A DNA stretch of 64,000 nt, taken from assembly GCF_900115015.1 (NCBI RefSeq), contig NZ_FOUZ01000005.1:124001-188000 (forward strand), read 5' to 3'. Numbering within the stretch: the first letter of the stretch is position 1; every line of letters starts with the position of its first letter. The notes beneath the pieces are model-generated. The model searched no databases, was not told where the DNA came from, and saw only the letters and a list, made by a program, of their open reading frames with translations. Positions 47,536 to 55,845 of this stretch are shown here, in pieces. Source of the DNA: Algoriella xinjiangensis (GTDB lineage: Bacteria > Bacteroidota > Bacteroidia > Flavobacteriales > Weeksellaceae). The position numbers and the translations under genes were made by a program.

Positions 47536-49248
47536 ATGAGTTCAAGTTTAGAGAATGCCAAATTATGGCTATCTGATTCTTATGATGAAGAAACAAGAAA
47601 ATCAGTTCAAGATTTAATAGATAATAACCCAACCGAATTAGATGATTCTTTTTACCGTAACCTTGAGTTTGGAACTGGAGGAATGCGTGGAATTATGGGA
47701 GTTGGTACAAATCGTCTTAACAAATATACGTTAGGTGCGGCAACGCAAGGTTTGGCAAATTATATCAATCAACAATTTCCAAATAAAGAAAAATCGGTTG
47801 CAATTGCATTCGATGTTCGTCATAATTCAGACAAATTTGCTAAGACGGTTGCAGATGTTTTAACAGCAAACGGAATCAAAGTTTATTTGTTTGAGTCTTT
47901 TCGTCCAACGCCCGAATTGTCTTTTACAGTTCGTCATTTAGGTTGCGACGCAGGTATTGTGTTAACGGCTTCTCATAATCCACCAATTTACAATGGCTAT
48001 AAAGTTTATTGGAATGATGGTGCACAAATTGTTCCACCGCAAGATGGTGCAATTATTAATGAAGTAAATAATGTAAAAGTTGACGAAATCAAATTCAAAG
48101 GAAATGATGAGTTAATTACAATTATTGGTAAAGAAATTGACGAAGTTTTTATTGATGCATGTGTAGAGAATGGTAGTTTTACAAATGAAGGTAAAAAGGA
48201 TATTAAAATTGTTTTTACTTCAATTCATGGAACTGCAGTTGCAATAACGCCAAAAGCGTTCGAAAAAGCAGGTTTTACACAAGTACATCAAGTTGCAGAA
48301 CAAGCAATACCAAGTGGTGATTTCCCGACAGTAAAATCTCCAAATCCTGAAGAACCAGAAGCGTTAACAATGGCGGTTGCTTTGGCAAACGAAATTGATG
48401 CAGATGTAGTAATCGGAACAGATCCTGATGCAGATAGAGTAGGTGTTGCGACACGTAATAATGATGGAGAAATCGTTTTGTTAAACGGTAATCAAATGAA
48501 TACTGTTTTGACTTATTACTTGTTAGAAAAATGGCAAGAAGCTGGTAAACTAAACGGAAAAGAATTTATTGGATCGACAATTGTTACTTCGGATATTTTT
48601 TATGACATCGCAGCAAAATTTAATGTTGATTGTAAAGTTGGATTAACAGGTTTTAAATGGATTGCGGATATGATTCGCCAGTTTGAAGGTGTTGAGAAAT
48701 TTATTGGAGGAGGAGAAGAATCTTTCGGATTTATGGTTGGCGATTTTATTCGTGATAAAGATTCTGTAACAACAGCTTTATTGGTTTCGGAAATTGCGGC
48801 TGTTCAAAAAGCCAAAGGAAGTTCTTTATACAATAAGTTGACAGAAATTTATGTGGAAATTGGTAAAGCTTATCAAGAAGATTTAACTAATATCGTTAAA
48901 CCTGGTAAAGAAGGTGCGGAATTAATTGCACAAATGATGGTTGATTTCCGTGCAAATTCTCCAAAAGAATTAGCAGGTTCTGCTGTTGTTAAAGTAAAAG
49001 ATTTCCAAACTTCAATCGAGAAAGATTTAGTTTCTGGAGAAGAAAAAACAATTGATATTCCGAAATCTAATGTATTAATTTTTTATACAGCAGACGGAAG
49101 TAAAGTTGCTTGTCGTCCTTCTGGAACGGAACCTAAAATTAAATATTACTTTTCGGTAAATGCACCAATTAGTGATGCGGCAGATTATCCAACAATTCAA
49201 AAACAATTAATGGATAAGATTGCTTTGTTAAAAGAAGATTTTAAATAA
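47536..49248 (+). CDS. Phospho-sugar mutase (phosphoglucomutase/phosphomannomutase)
   Basis: Alpha-D-phosphohexomutase of 570 residues, the long PGM2-like form. It contains LEFGTGGMRGIMGVGTNRLN, VAIAFDVRHNSDKFA, the phosphoserine loop VLTASHNPPIYNGYK, the metal loop GTDPDADRVGVA, the sugar loop GGGEESFGF and the C-terminal phosphate loop CRPSGTEPKIKYYF. It would interconvert hexose-1- and hexose-6-phosphates, feeding nucleotide-sugar synthesis for the surface glycans. Last gene of the operon; a terminator follows. Confidence 0.93.
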   Translation: MSSSLENAKLWLSDSYDEETRKSVQDLIDNNPTELDDSFYRNLEFGTGGMRGIMGVGTNRLNKYTLGAATQGLANYINQQFPNKEKSVAIAFDVRHNSDKFAKTVADVLTANGIKVYLFESFRPTPELSFTVRHLGCDAGIVLTASHNPPIYNGYKVYWNDGAQIVPPQDGAIINEVNNVKVDEIKFKGNDELITIIGKEIDEVFIDACVENGSFTNEGKKDIKIVFTSIHGTAVAITPKAFEKAGFTQVHQVAEQAIPSGDFPTVKSPNPEEPEALTMAVALANEIDADVVIGTDPDADRVGVATRNNDGEIVLLNGNQMNTVLTYYLLEKWQEAGKLNGKEFIGSTIVTSDIFYDIAAKFNVDCKVGLTGFKWIADMIRQFEGVEKFIGGGEESFGFMVGDFIRDKDSVTTALLVSEIAAVQKAKGSSLYNKLTEIYVEIGKAYQEDLTNIVKPGKEGAELIAQMMVDFRANSPKELAGSAVVKVKDFQTSIEKDLVSGEEKTIDIPKSNVLIFYTADGSKVACRPSGTEPKIKYYFSVNAPISDAADYPTIQKQLMDKIALLKEDFK

Positions 49249-49269
49249 TTAATTATAGTTAAAAATATA

Positions 49270-49298
49270 AAGGCTGTCAATATTGACAGCCTTTTTTT
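49270..49298 (+). terminator. Intrinsic terminator after the phospho-sugar mutase
   Basis: Stem AAGGCTGTCAA / TTGACAGCCTT with loop TA, then seven T. Confidence 0.93.
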
Positions 49299-49300
49299 AT

Positions 49301-49393
49301 TTTGTTAAAGTTTTTTTAGATAAATTAGCTAAACAAGGAGGTGAAATTGCTGGTAAAATAAAAATAAATGATAGATATAAAAGATTTAATTGA
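49301..49393 (+). pseudogene. C-terminal tail of a lost reading frame (candidate toxin remnant 1)
   Basis: An open frame without a start codon reads FVKVFLDKLAKQGGEIAGKI and continues KINDRYKRFN to a TGA at 49391-49393. It overlaps the start of the 134-residue gene by 26 bases. The peptide has protein-like composition (Lys/Gly/Ala rich, amphipathic) rather than intergenic noise, and looks like the last residues of a truncated larger gene whose partner gene follows. Toxin origin is inference; the family is not recognised. Confidence 0.4.
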
Positions 49394-49772
49394 CCAATTT
49401 GATAAAAATCAAGAATCAATATCTTTAACATTGTTTGAGTTAAGAAAAAATTTCACAAATGATTATACTCTCGAACAATTAAAATTAATAGATAAAACTA
49501 TAATTACAACACCCACTATTATGGATTTTATTGCTGATAAATTACAGTTTATAGAAAATGAAGAATTTTTAAAAACGTTTAATTTAGAAGATATTCAATA
49601 CATATACAAATTACTTACTAAGTATTATCCTTATGACTTACAATATAGGTTAGGTTTAATTAGTTTTACTTATATAGTTTTAGATAAACAGGAGCAAGCT
49701 TTGGAAATGATAGATAATTTAAATGGAATAATTAAGGAGATAGAATTAAATATAAAAAATATTGTTAGTTAG
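49368..49772 (+). CDS. Hypothetical protein, candidate orphan immunity protein 1
   Basis: Acidic, helix-rich protein of 134 residues with no signal peptide or TM (DIKDLIDQFDKNQESISLTL; then LTKYYPYDLQYRLGLISFTY near 86-105). No family is recognised. It overlaps the tail remnant 49301-49393, is very AT-rich, and lies between the mutase terminator and a duplicated piece of the phosphate-transporter gene end. Size, acidity and layout resemble immunity proteins left behind when polymorphic toxin cassettes are displaced; this is inference. Confidence 0.6.
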   Translation: MIDIKDLIDQFDKNQESISLTLFELRKNFTNDYTLEQLKLIDKTIITTPTIMDFIADKLQFIENEEFLKTFNLEDIQYIYKLLTKYYPYDLQYRLGLISFTYIVLDKQEQALEMIDNLNGIIKEIELNIKNIVS

Positions 49773-49808
49773 GGCAATGTTCCAGAAATGTTGTTTTTAC
49801 ACAACGTA

Positions 49809-49876
49809 TTTATTTAAAGTTTTTTTAGAAGAATAAGATGATAAAATGCTGTTGCAAGTAATGTAAATTGGAGTAA
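49809..49876. repeat. Duplicated 3' end of the downstream phosphate-transporter gene
   Basis: The 32 bases at 49832-49863 are identical to 50374-50405, which code (on the minus strand) the last residues of the transporter at 50359-51456. Similarity continues on both sides (TTATTTAAAG before, TTGGAGTAA versus CTGGAATAG after). A shorter related piece, the 16 bases TTAAAGTTTTTTTAGA, occurs at 49305-49320 and 49814-49829. So each of the two small-gene cassettes is preceded by a copy of the same boundary sequence. Confidence 0.85.
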
Positions 49877-49948
49877 TTTAATAAATCTACACCTAAAGAT
49901 AAAGAAAATGAAAAATATTTAAATGCAGCAAAACCTTTTGGTTTATGA
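49877..49948 (+). pseudogene. C-terminal tail of a lost reading frame (candidate toxin remnant 2)
   Basis: Starting exactly where similarity to the transporter end stops, an open frame without start codon reads FNKSTPKDKENEKYLNAAKP and ends FGL then TGA at 49946-49948. The stop overlaps the ATG of the next gene as ATGA, the coupling usual for toxin-immunity pairs. The upstream frame is closed by TAA at 49874. Family not recognised. Confidence 0.45.
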
Positions 49949-50280
49949 CAAAAAATATAAGAAATAAGATTTTAACAATTTTAATAATACTATCAATAAT
50001 TCCTATAGTAGGTTCTATTTATTATTATTTAAGAACTTCAAAATTAAATGATATAGATCAAATTAATAAATCGTTTGAATATACTAAAGGTATAGTTGTA
50101 AAAAAAACAGTTTATAAAGGTCGATTTATAGATGTTAGATATATAGTAAATGGTAAATCTTATGTAGAATCTGATGGAATGAATGAGAAAGTTGATATAA
50201 ATGAAGGAGACAGTGTAATGGTTAAATATTCAACAGAGAAACCAGAACTCATGATTACTCAGTTTAATGACCAGTTCTAA
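49945..50280 (+). CDS. Hypothetical membrane protein, DUF3592-like; candidate orphan immunity protein 2
   Basis: Protein of 111 residues with one N-terminal membrane helix (about 9-30) and a small beta-rich domain (about 45-105: TKGIVVKKTVYKGRFIDVRY, then INEGDSVMVKYSTEKPELM) similar in style to DUF3592 proteins. Its ATG overlaps the TGA of tail remnant 2. DUF3592-type small membrane proteins occur near polymorphic toxin loci; the immunity call is inference. A strong terminator follows. Confidence 0.6.
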   Translation: MTKNIRNKILTILIILSIIPIVGSIYYYLRTSKLNDIDQINKSFEYTKGIVVKKTVYKGRFIDVRYIVNGKSYVESDGMNEKVDINEGDSVMVKYSTEKPELMITQFNDQF

Positions 50281-50305
50281 ATTATAATTATTCACAATAT
50301 CATAA

Positions 50306-50342
50306 AACACAAAAGGCAAACCTCGGTTTGCCTTTTGTGTTT
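50306..50342. terminator. Bidirectional intrinsic terminator
   Basis: Stem AACACAAAAGGCAAACC / GGTTTGCCTTTTGTGTT with a 2-base loop (effective loop larger), between the convergent island gene and phosphate transporter. Confidence 0.92.
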
Positions 50343-50358
50343 ATTTAAAGTTATTTTT

Positions 50359-51456
50359 TTAAAAGAATAGTATAATAAGATGATAAAATGCTGTTGCAAG
50401 TAATGCAGAAACTGGAATAGTTAAAATCCAAGCCCAAAGCAAACTGATTGTAACACCCCAACGAACCGCAGAAACACGTTTCACCATTCCTACACCAATT
50501 ATAGATCCTGTGATAACGTGAGTTGTAGAAACCGGCATTTTGATATGCTCCGTAAAAAACAATGTAATAGCAGAAGCGGTTTGTGCTGTAAAACCTTCAA
50601 TAGGTGTAATTTTTGTAATTTTATTACCCATTGTTTTCAAAATTTTCATTCCACCACCCAATGTTCCTAATGCAATTGCAGAGAAACAAACAATCGGAAC
50701 CCAATCGTGTATGTCTTTACTATTTGTTGTGATAAACCAATTTTTCCAATGAAAAACATCATTCAAAATCCAACTATCCATATCAGTATTTAGAATAGCC
50801 GTTTGGTTTGCCAACAATGCAAATGTAATAACACCCATTACTTTTTGAGAGTCATTAAGACCATGTCCAATACTTAATAATGCAGAAGAAACCAATTGCA
50901 ATTTCTTAAACCAAGAATCTGCTTTGTGTGGTTTTGCATTCCGACAAAGATTAAGTGTAATGATGTAAATAATGTTACCCGCAATTAATCCAATAATTGG
51001 TGCAACTAAAATAAACGCGATAATGGTAAGAATGATTGTGCTGTTAATTGCAGAAAAATCGTAACCCGTTGCAGCTAATGCACCACCAGCTAAACCACCA
51101 ATTAAGGTGTGCGATGATGATGAAGGAATACCTAATTTCCAAGTTAAAAGATTCCATACAATTGCGGCAGAAAGTGCAGCAATTACAACTACAGATGGAT
51201 TTGCGCCAAAGGCAACCACCACATCTTCTTTAATGATTTTGGCAATTGTGTCAGCAACGCCAAATTCTCCGATAATGTATTTTGCGATAAAAAACGCAAC
51301 GAAATTAAAAAATGCTGCCCAAATAACAGCTTGTAATGGTGTAAGTACTTTTGTTGTAACAACAGTTGCAATAGAATTTGCAGCGTCATGAAAACCATTT
51401 AAAAAATCGAACAAGATTGCAAGTCCGATAATGATAAATAATACAGTTAAATGCAT
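50359..51456 (-). CDS. Inorganic phosphate transporter, Pit family (copy A)
   Basis: Polytopic carrier of 365 residues with about ten helices. The two PHO-4 family repeats are FDFLNGFHDAANSIATVVTT (about 17-36) and, in the C-terminal half, MPVSTTHVITGSIIGVG. Other family blocks are GIPSSSSHTLIGGLAGGA and ALLSIGHGLNDSQKVMGVI. It imports phosphate with a cation (H+ or Na+). It is a tandem paralogue of the gene at 51553. The 3' end of this gene has been partly duplicated at 49809-49876. Confidence 0.93.
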   Translation of the reverse strand: MHLTVLFIIIGLAILFDFLNGFHDAANSIATVVTTKVLTPLQAVIWAAFFNFVAFFIAKYIIGEFGVADTIAKIIKEDVVVAFGANPSVVVIAALSAAIVWNLLTWKLGIPSSSSHTLIGGLAGGALAATGYDFSAINSTIILTIIAFILVAPIIGLIAGNIIYIITLNLCRNAKPHKADSWFKKLQLVSSALLSIGHGLNDSQKVMGVITFALLANQTAILNTDMDSWILNDVFHWKNWFITTNSKDIHDWVPIVCFSAIALGTLGGGMKILKTMGNKITKITPIEGFTAQTASAITLFFTEHIKMPVSTTHVITGSIIGVGMVKRVSAVRWGVTISLLWAWILTIPVSALLATAFYHLIILFF

Positions 51457-51519
51457 GGTGCAAATTTATAGCTTTCTATTATTTATTATTGGATTTTTTT
51501 AGATTTTATTTCCAATAAA

Positions 51520-51543
51520 AAAGGAGCTTATAAAAAGCTCCTT
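51520..51543 (-). terminator. Intrinsic terminator between the two phosphate transporter genes
   Basis: Stem AAGGAGCTT / AAGCTCCTT; on the minus strand it is followed by a T-run, so it ends transcription of the upstream DUF47-Pit pair. Confidence 0.78.
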
Positions 51544-51552
51544 GATATTTAT

Positions 51553-52659
51553 TTAGATAAATAATGTAATAAAATAATAAATTAATGCTGCAACAATTGC
51601 TGAGACAGGTATAGTTAATATCCATGCCCAAAGTAAACTAATGGTTACTCCCCAACGAACCGCAGAAACACGTTTTGTTAATCCAACACCAATTATAGAA
51701 CCTGTGATGGTATGTGTTGTAGAAACTGGAATTCCGAAATGCTCAGAAATATAAAGTGTCATTGCTCCGGCAGTTTCAGCAGCTACACCTTCTAATGGCG
51801 TAACTTTTGTAATTTTAGATCCCATTGTTTTGATGATTTTCCAACCACCACCCATTGTACCTAATGCGATAACAATGAAAGATGTTATTGGAACCCAACC
51901 CCAATGTCCAACAAAATATTGAAATTTATCTTCTGCATTTACATAAGCAGGATCAAAATCGATGTTCATGTGGTAAAAAATTACCGCAGCACCAATAATA
52001 CCCATTACTTTTTGTGCATCATTCATACCATGTCCTAAAGAGAATAGGGCAGATGAAACAAGTTGTAAACGTTTAAACCATCTTTCGGCTTTTGCAGGTT
52101 TCGCATTTTTACAAATATTAAGAATAATAATTGTTAAGATAGAGGCGATAATCATACCGATTAACGGCGCCATAAAGATGAATAAGATAATTGGAATTAC
52201 TTTACTATAAACAATAACAGATTCTCCTTCGGCATTAAAACCACCTGCGTGTGCAAGTGCTGCACCAACAAAACCACCAATTAATGTATGCGATGATGAT
52301 GATGGAATACCAAATTTCCATGTTAATAAATTCCAAGAAATGGCAGCGATAATACCTGATAAAATAACTTCGAGTGTAATAAAGTTTTCATTTACAGATT
52401 TTGCAATGGTATTACCAATCTTAAATTCTCCAATCCAATAAACAGATATAAAGTAGGCTACAAAGTTAAATGCAGCGGCCCATAAAACTGCCTGAAATGG
52501 AGTTAATACTTTAGTTGCAACAATGGTTGCAATAGAGTTCGCAGCATCATGAAATCCATTGATGTAGTCAAAAACAAAAGAAAGTACAATAATCGAGATT
52601 AAAATAATTCCAGGTGTCGACGACATCATGTGCCCAAGTGCATCAAAAAATTCAGTCAT
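51553..52659 (-). CDS. Inorganic phosphate transporter, Pit family (copy B)
   Basis: Polytopic carrier of 368 residues, very similar along its length to the downstream copy: FDYINGFHDAANSIATIVAT, GIPSSSSHTLIGGFVGAALA, SLGHGMNDAQKVMGIIGAAV and IPVSTTHTITGSIIGVGLTK. It follows the DUF47 gene by 23 bases, the classic Pit plus Pit-accessory arrangement. A terminator separates it from copy A, so the two copies are probably regulated differently. Confidence 0.93.
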   Translation of the reverse strand: MTEFFDALGHMMSSTPGIILISIIVLSFVFDYINGFHDAANSIATIVATKVLTPFQAVLWAAAFNFVAYFISVYWIGEFKIGNTIAKSVNENFITLEVILSGIIAAISWNLLTWKFGIPSSSSHTLIGGFVGAALAHAGGFNAEGESVIVYSKVIPIILFIFMAPLIGMIIASILTIIILNICKNAKPAKAERWFKRLQLVSSALFSLGHGMNDAQKVMGIIGAAVIFYHMNIDFDPAYVNAEDKFQYFVGHWGWVPITSFIVIALGTMGGGWKIIKTMGSKITKVTPLEGVAAETAGAMTLYISEHFGIPVSTTHTITGSIIGVGLTKRVSAVRWGVTISLLWAWILTIPVSAIVAALIYYFITLFI

Positions 52660-52682
52660 TTCTTAATTTTTTTGAGCTAATT

Positions 52683-53327
52683 TTATGAATATTTTACAGC
52701 TACAGCTTCTAAAACATTTGCAACGCTTTTACATTTATCTGTTGCAGATTCTAAAGATGATAAAACTTCTTTGTACTTAATAATGTTTTTAGCATCCGTT
52801 TCGTTTTCAAAAATCTCTTGAACTGCTTTATCAAAAATACGATCAGATTTGTTTTCTAATTTATTGATACGCTCACAGATTTCGTAAACACGATTTAAAT
52901 CTTTAAAATCTTTCAATTGGTCAATTCCTTCACCAATTAATTGACAAGCTTCTAAGTTAACAGCTGTAATTTTACGGATAGATTTTGTAATTTTATCTAC
53001 TTGATAAATATTGATTCTGTTTGCAGCACCATTAAGGTTATCCGCAACATAATCGATCGATTTTACCAAAGAGTAAATATCTTCTCTATCAAAAGGAGTG
53101 ATAAAATTCTTGCTTAATTCTAAGTTTGTTTTTTGAGTTAAATACTCAATCTTACTTTCAAGTTTAGAGATTTGAGCGATATAATCTTCGCGTTCTTCTA
53201 ACGGTGCGTTTACGCATTCGTGTAGCAATTCTGCTAATTTGATTAAACTTTTTGAAGCTTCCTCAAACAAAGGATAGAAAACTTTATCCTTCGGAGTAAA
53301 TAATTTAAAAAAAGAGTTTACTGACAT
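52683..53327 (-). CDS. DUF47 family protein (Pit accessory, PhoU-like)
   Basis: Helical cytoplasmic protein of 214 residues, PhoU-like fold: FTPKDKVFYPLFEEASKSLI at the N-terminus, then ITPFDREDIYSLVKSIDYVA (the conserved metal-associated region), and YKEVLSSLESATDKCKSVAN at the C-terminus. DUF47 proteins are encoded beside Pit transporters and are thought to regulate them. First gene of the operon with Pit copy B. Confidence 0.92.
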   Translation of the reverse strand: MSVNSFFKLFTPKDKVFYPLFEEASKSLIKLAELLHECVNAPLEEREDYIAQISKLESKIEYLTQKTNLELSKNFITPFDREDIYSLVKSIDYVADNLNGAANRINIYQVDKITKSIRKITAVNLEACQLIGEGIDQLKDFKDLNRVYEICERINKLENKSDRIFDKAVQEIFENETDAKNIIKYKEVLSSLESATDKCKSVANVLEAVAVKYS

Positions 53328-53346
53328 CTACTAATGTTTTGTGGTG

Positions 53347-53354
53347 CAAAATTA
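53347..53354 (-). promoter_or_regulatory. Candidate -7 box for the DUF47-Pit operon
   Basis: Minus-strand TAATTTTG fits TAnnTTTG 19 bases upstream of the DUF47 ATG; no clear -33 element. Confidence 0.45.
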
Positions 53355-53543
53355 ATTTTTCTAATGTAAAATTAACATTAAATAAATATTTTCATAACAA
53401 TAAGTCATTTATTTAATTATTTATTTCGCTTCTTTTTGCTGATTTTAAATAAGATGTGATTGTGTTAAGATGTTTAAAATTTTTTAGTATTGACGATAAA
53501 ATAATTACATTTATCAACCAAAAACTCTCTATTAATTTTTTTA

Positions 53544-54341
53544 ATGAAAGATATACCTGAAACTAAATCAATAAAACACCTCCATCAAATTTTAGATCAA
53601 TCTCCAATCGGATTAGCTTTTTTTAAAGGAGAAGAATTGATTTTAGATTATGCAAACAATCAATTCTTGAAAGTTGGAGGATTAGACCAAAACCAAATTG
53701 GACAATGTTTTGACTTGATTGCATCGGAATTGATAAAGCAAGAATTTCTTGGTTTGTTGCGAAAAATATTTACGTCTAAAGAAAGTTCGCGCGTTGTTAA
53801 GAAAATCTATTATTACACGAATCCAGATTATTTATCAGAAAATTATTTTGATATCATTTTTACAGCTGTTCTTGATGAAAAATCATTCAATGTAGTTGGT
53901 GTAAATGTTTCGGTAACCGAAATTGCGGATCGAGAATTTTACAGACAAATGATTTTAGATTCTACTTCGGAGTTTGATGATGTTATTTCGAATTCGCCTT
54001 GCTCAACAATTATTTTGTCGGGCGAAGATCCGGTTATCGAGATTATGAACAATAAAATGATGCGCACGCTTGGTAAAAAATTAGATGTTTTGGGCAAAAG
54101 ATTTGTGGATGTTATTCCGCAAGAAATGAATCAGCAATTCATCAAATTATACCAAGAAGTTTATAGAAGTGGAAAATTACATTCGGAAAGTGAATTTAGA
54201 ATTGAATATTATATAAAGGAACAATTAATCGTTTCTTACCTCAATTTATCATTTAAACCTAAAAAAGATAGAAACGGAAAAGTTTATGCAGTTGTCATTA
54301 TTTCGGTTAATGTAACGGATTTGGTTATTGCGCGAGAATAA
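53544..54341 (+). CDS. PAS-domain sensor, N-terminal half of a histidine kinase cut by an in-frame TAA
   Basis: The 265 sense codons encode two PAS domains (about 10-125: LDQSPIGLAFFKGEELILDY; about 145-262: SNSPCSTIILSGEDPVIEIM). The frame stops at TAA 54339-54341 right after TDLVIARE, then continues in the same frame as LEENERRFITLADF and on into the kinase annotated at 54384. In related proteins this linker is uninterrupted, so this is one gene of about 620 codons broken by a single nonsense codon. As it stands this half has no kinase domain and is probably non-functional in signalling. Confidence 0.75.
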   Translation: MKDIPETKSIKHLHQILDQSPIGLAFFKGEELILDYANNQFLKVGGLDQNQIGQCFDLIASELIKQEFLGLLRKIFTSKESSRVVKKIYYYTNPDYLSENYFDIIFTAVLDEKSFNVVGVNVSVTEIADREFYRQMILDSTSEFDDVISNSPCSTIILSGEDPVIEIMNNKMMRTLGKKLDVLGKRFVDVIPQEMNQQFIKLYQEVYRSGKLHSESEFRIEYYIKEQLIVSYLNLSFKPKKDRNGKVYAVVIISVNVTDLVIARE

Positions 54342-54383
54342 TTAGAAGAAAATGAACGAAGGTTTATAACGCTTGCCGATTTT

Positions 54384-55403
54384 ATGCCGCAATTTATTTG
54401 GACAGCCGATAAAAATGGAATTGTAACTTATTTTAATAAAAAATGGTTTAATTATTTTGGATTGCCAGAAAATAGTGATCCAAATAATACGTTTTGGGAT
54501 TTATTGCATCCAGATTATCACGACAAAGTTTTTTATTTTTGGCACGATTGTGTCGCAAATAATAAAGCTTACGAAATAGAATATCAGCTAAGAGTTTCTG
54601 AAAATCCTGCAGAATACAAATGGTTTTTAGCAAGAGGAACTCCAGTTTATAATTCGGACAACGAAATTGAAATCTGGATTGGAACTTCTACAGATATTGA
54701 TGATTTTAAATTGTTGCAAAAACAAAAAGATGATTTTTTAGGAATTGCGAGCCACGAATTAAAAACGCCGTTAACGAGTTTGAAATTGTATTCGCAGTTT
54801 ATCGAAATGAATTTGAAAAAGCAAGGCGATTTAAAAAATGCAGATTTGGCGCATAAAATGGAAGCGCAAATTAATAAGTTAAATAATCTGATTACAGATT
54901 TATTAGATGTGACCAAAATACAAAACGGCAAAATGTTGCTTCAAGAACAAGAATTTGAATTGGCAGATTTGGTTCTTGAAATTACCGAAGAACAACAAAT
55001 GTCGACGAATCATAAAATAACTTTAGAAATAGAATCTTCTGGAAAAATTTTTGGAGATCGAGATAGAATTGGGCAAGTATTGACAAATTTAATGAGTAAT
55101 GCAATTAAATATTCGCCAGATGATAATCGTGTTTTGATAAAAGTTTTTCAAGCGGATAAAAATGTAAAAGTTGTTGTGCAAGATTTCGGAATTGGAATTC
55201 CTGCTGATAAAATTGATAAAGTTTTTGATCAATATATGAGAGTAGAAAGTAAGTACGAAAAGACCATTTCTGGGCTTGGTTTGGGCTTATATATCTCATC
55301 AGAAATTATAAAAAGAAGTCATGGTAATATTTATGTAACGTCCGAAGAAGGAAAAGGGTCTAATTTTTGTTTTGAGCTACCCATTACAACTACTAACCTA
55401 TAA
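54384..55403 (+). CDS. PAS histidine kinase, C-terminal half downstream of the in-frame stop
   Basis: A third PAS domain (from the codons just before the annotated ATG: MPQFIWTADKNGIVTYFN to about residue 115), then HisKA with H-box GIASHELKTPLTSLK and HATPase with N-box NLMSNAIKYSP, DFGIGIP and GLGLGLYISSEI. All kinase motifs are intact. It is in the same frame as the upstream half. The ATG at 54384 lies inside the PAS core and has no convincing ribosome site, so the kinase is made only by reinitiation or readthrough, if at all. The response regulator follows 11 bases downstream. Confidence 0.78.
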   Translation: MPQFIWTADKNGIVTYFNKKWFNYFGLPENSDPNNTFWDLLHPDYHDKVFYFWHDCVANNKAYEIEYQLRVSENPAEYKWFLARGTPVYNSDNEIEIWIGTSTDIDDFKLLQKQKDDFLGIASHELKTPLTSLKLYSQFIEMNLKKQGDLKNADLAHKMEAQINKLNNLITDLLDVTKIQNGKMLLQEQEFELADLVLEITEEQQMSTNHKITLEIESSGKIFGDRDRIGQVLTNLMSNAIKYSPDDNRVLIKVFQADKNVKVVVQDFGIGIPADKIDKVFDQYMRVESKYEKTISGLGLGLYISSEIIKRSHGNIYVTSEEGKGSNFCFELPITTTNL

Positions 55404-55414
55404 TTCCTCGTTTT

Positions 55415-55792
55415 ATGAATAATCAACCAAAAAAAATACATATTGTAGATGATAACCCCGCAATTCTAGATTCGCTAGAAATTCTGTTGAATATGGAAGG
55501 GTATGAAGTAAAGAAATTTGAGAAAGGTTCTGAATTATTGAATAATCTAAAATTAAATCAATCAATGCCCGATACGGTTTTGATGGATATGTGGATAAAT
55601 GGAGAAGATGGTCGAGATTTTTGTCGTTTGATAAAAGAAGATGATTCTCTAAAATCAATTCCAGTTTTGATTATGTCTGCAAGTAGAGGTTTATCTAATT
55701 CTGCTTTTGAAAATGGAGCCGACGATTTTATTCCAAAACCATTTGAGTTAGAAGAAATTTTAGAAAAAATTTATCGTTTTACACATAATTAG
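55415..55792 (+). CDS. Single-domain response regulator (CheY-like)
   Basis: Receiver-only protein of 125 residues: acidic pair in IVDDNPAILDSL, phospho-acceptor Asp in VLMDMWINGEDG, conserved Ser/Thr in LIMSASRG and Lys in FIPKPFELEEIL. No output domain. It follows the split PAS kinase by 11 bases and is its probable partner, so it may lack its cognate kinase in this strain. A terminator follows. Confidence 0.9.
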   Translation: MNNQPKKIHIVDDNPAILDSLEILLNMEGYEVKKFEKGSELLNNLKLNQSMPDTVLMDMWINGEDGRDFCRLIKEDDSLKSIPVLIMSASRGLSNSAFENGADDFIPKPFELEEILEKIYRFTHN

Positions 55793-55814
55793 AATTTTAA
55801 AACAAAATAATTGA

Positions 55815-55845
55815 ATAAAAAGTTACTCGTTGAGTAGCTTTTTAT
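55815..55845 (+). terminator. Intrinsic terminator after the response regulator
   Basis: Stem ATAAAAAGTTACTC / GAGTAGCTTTTTAT (one mismatch), then T-rich sequence. Confidence 0.82.

Noticed and set aside
51048-51398. Several open frames opposite and within the Pit copy A gene
   Set aside because: They lie antisense to a clearly conserved membrane protein and have composition expected of shadow frames.
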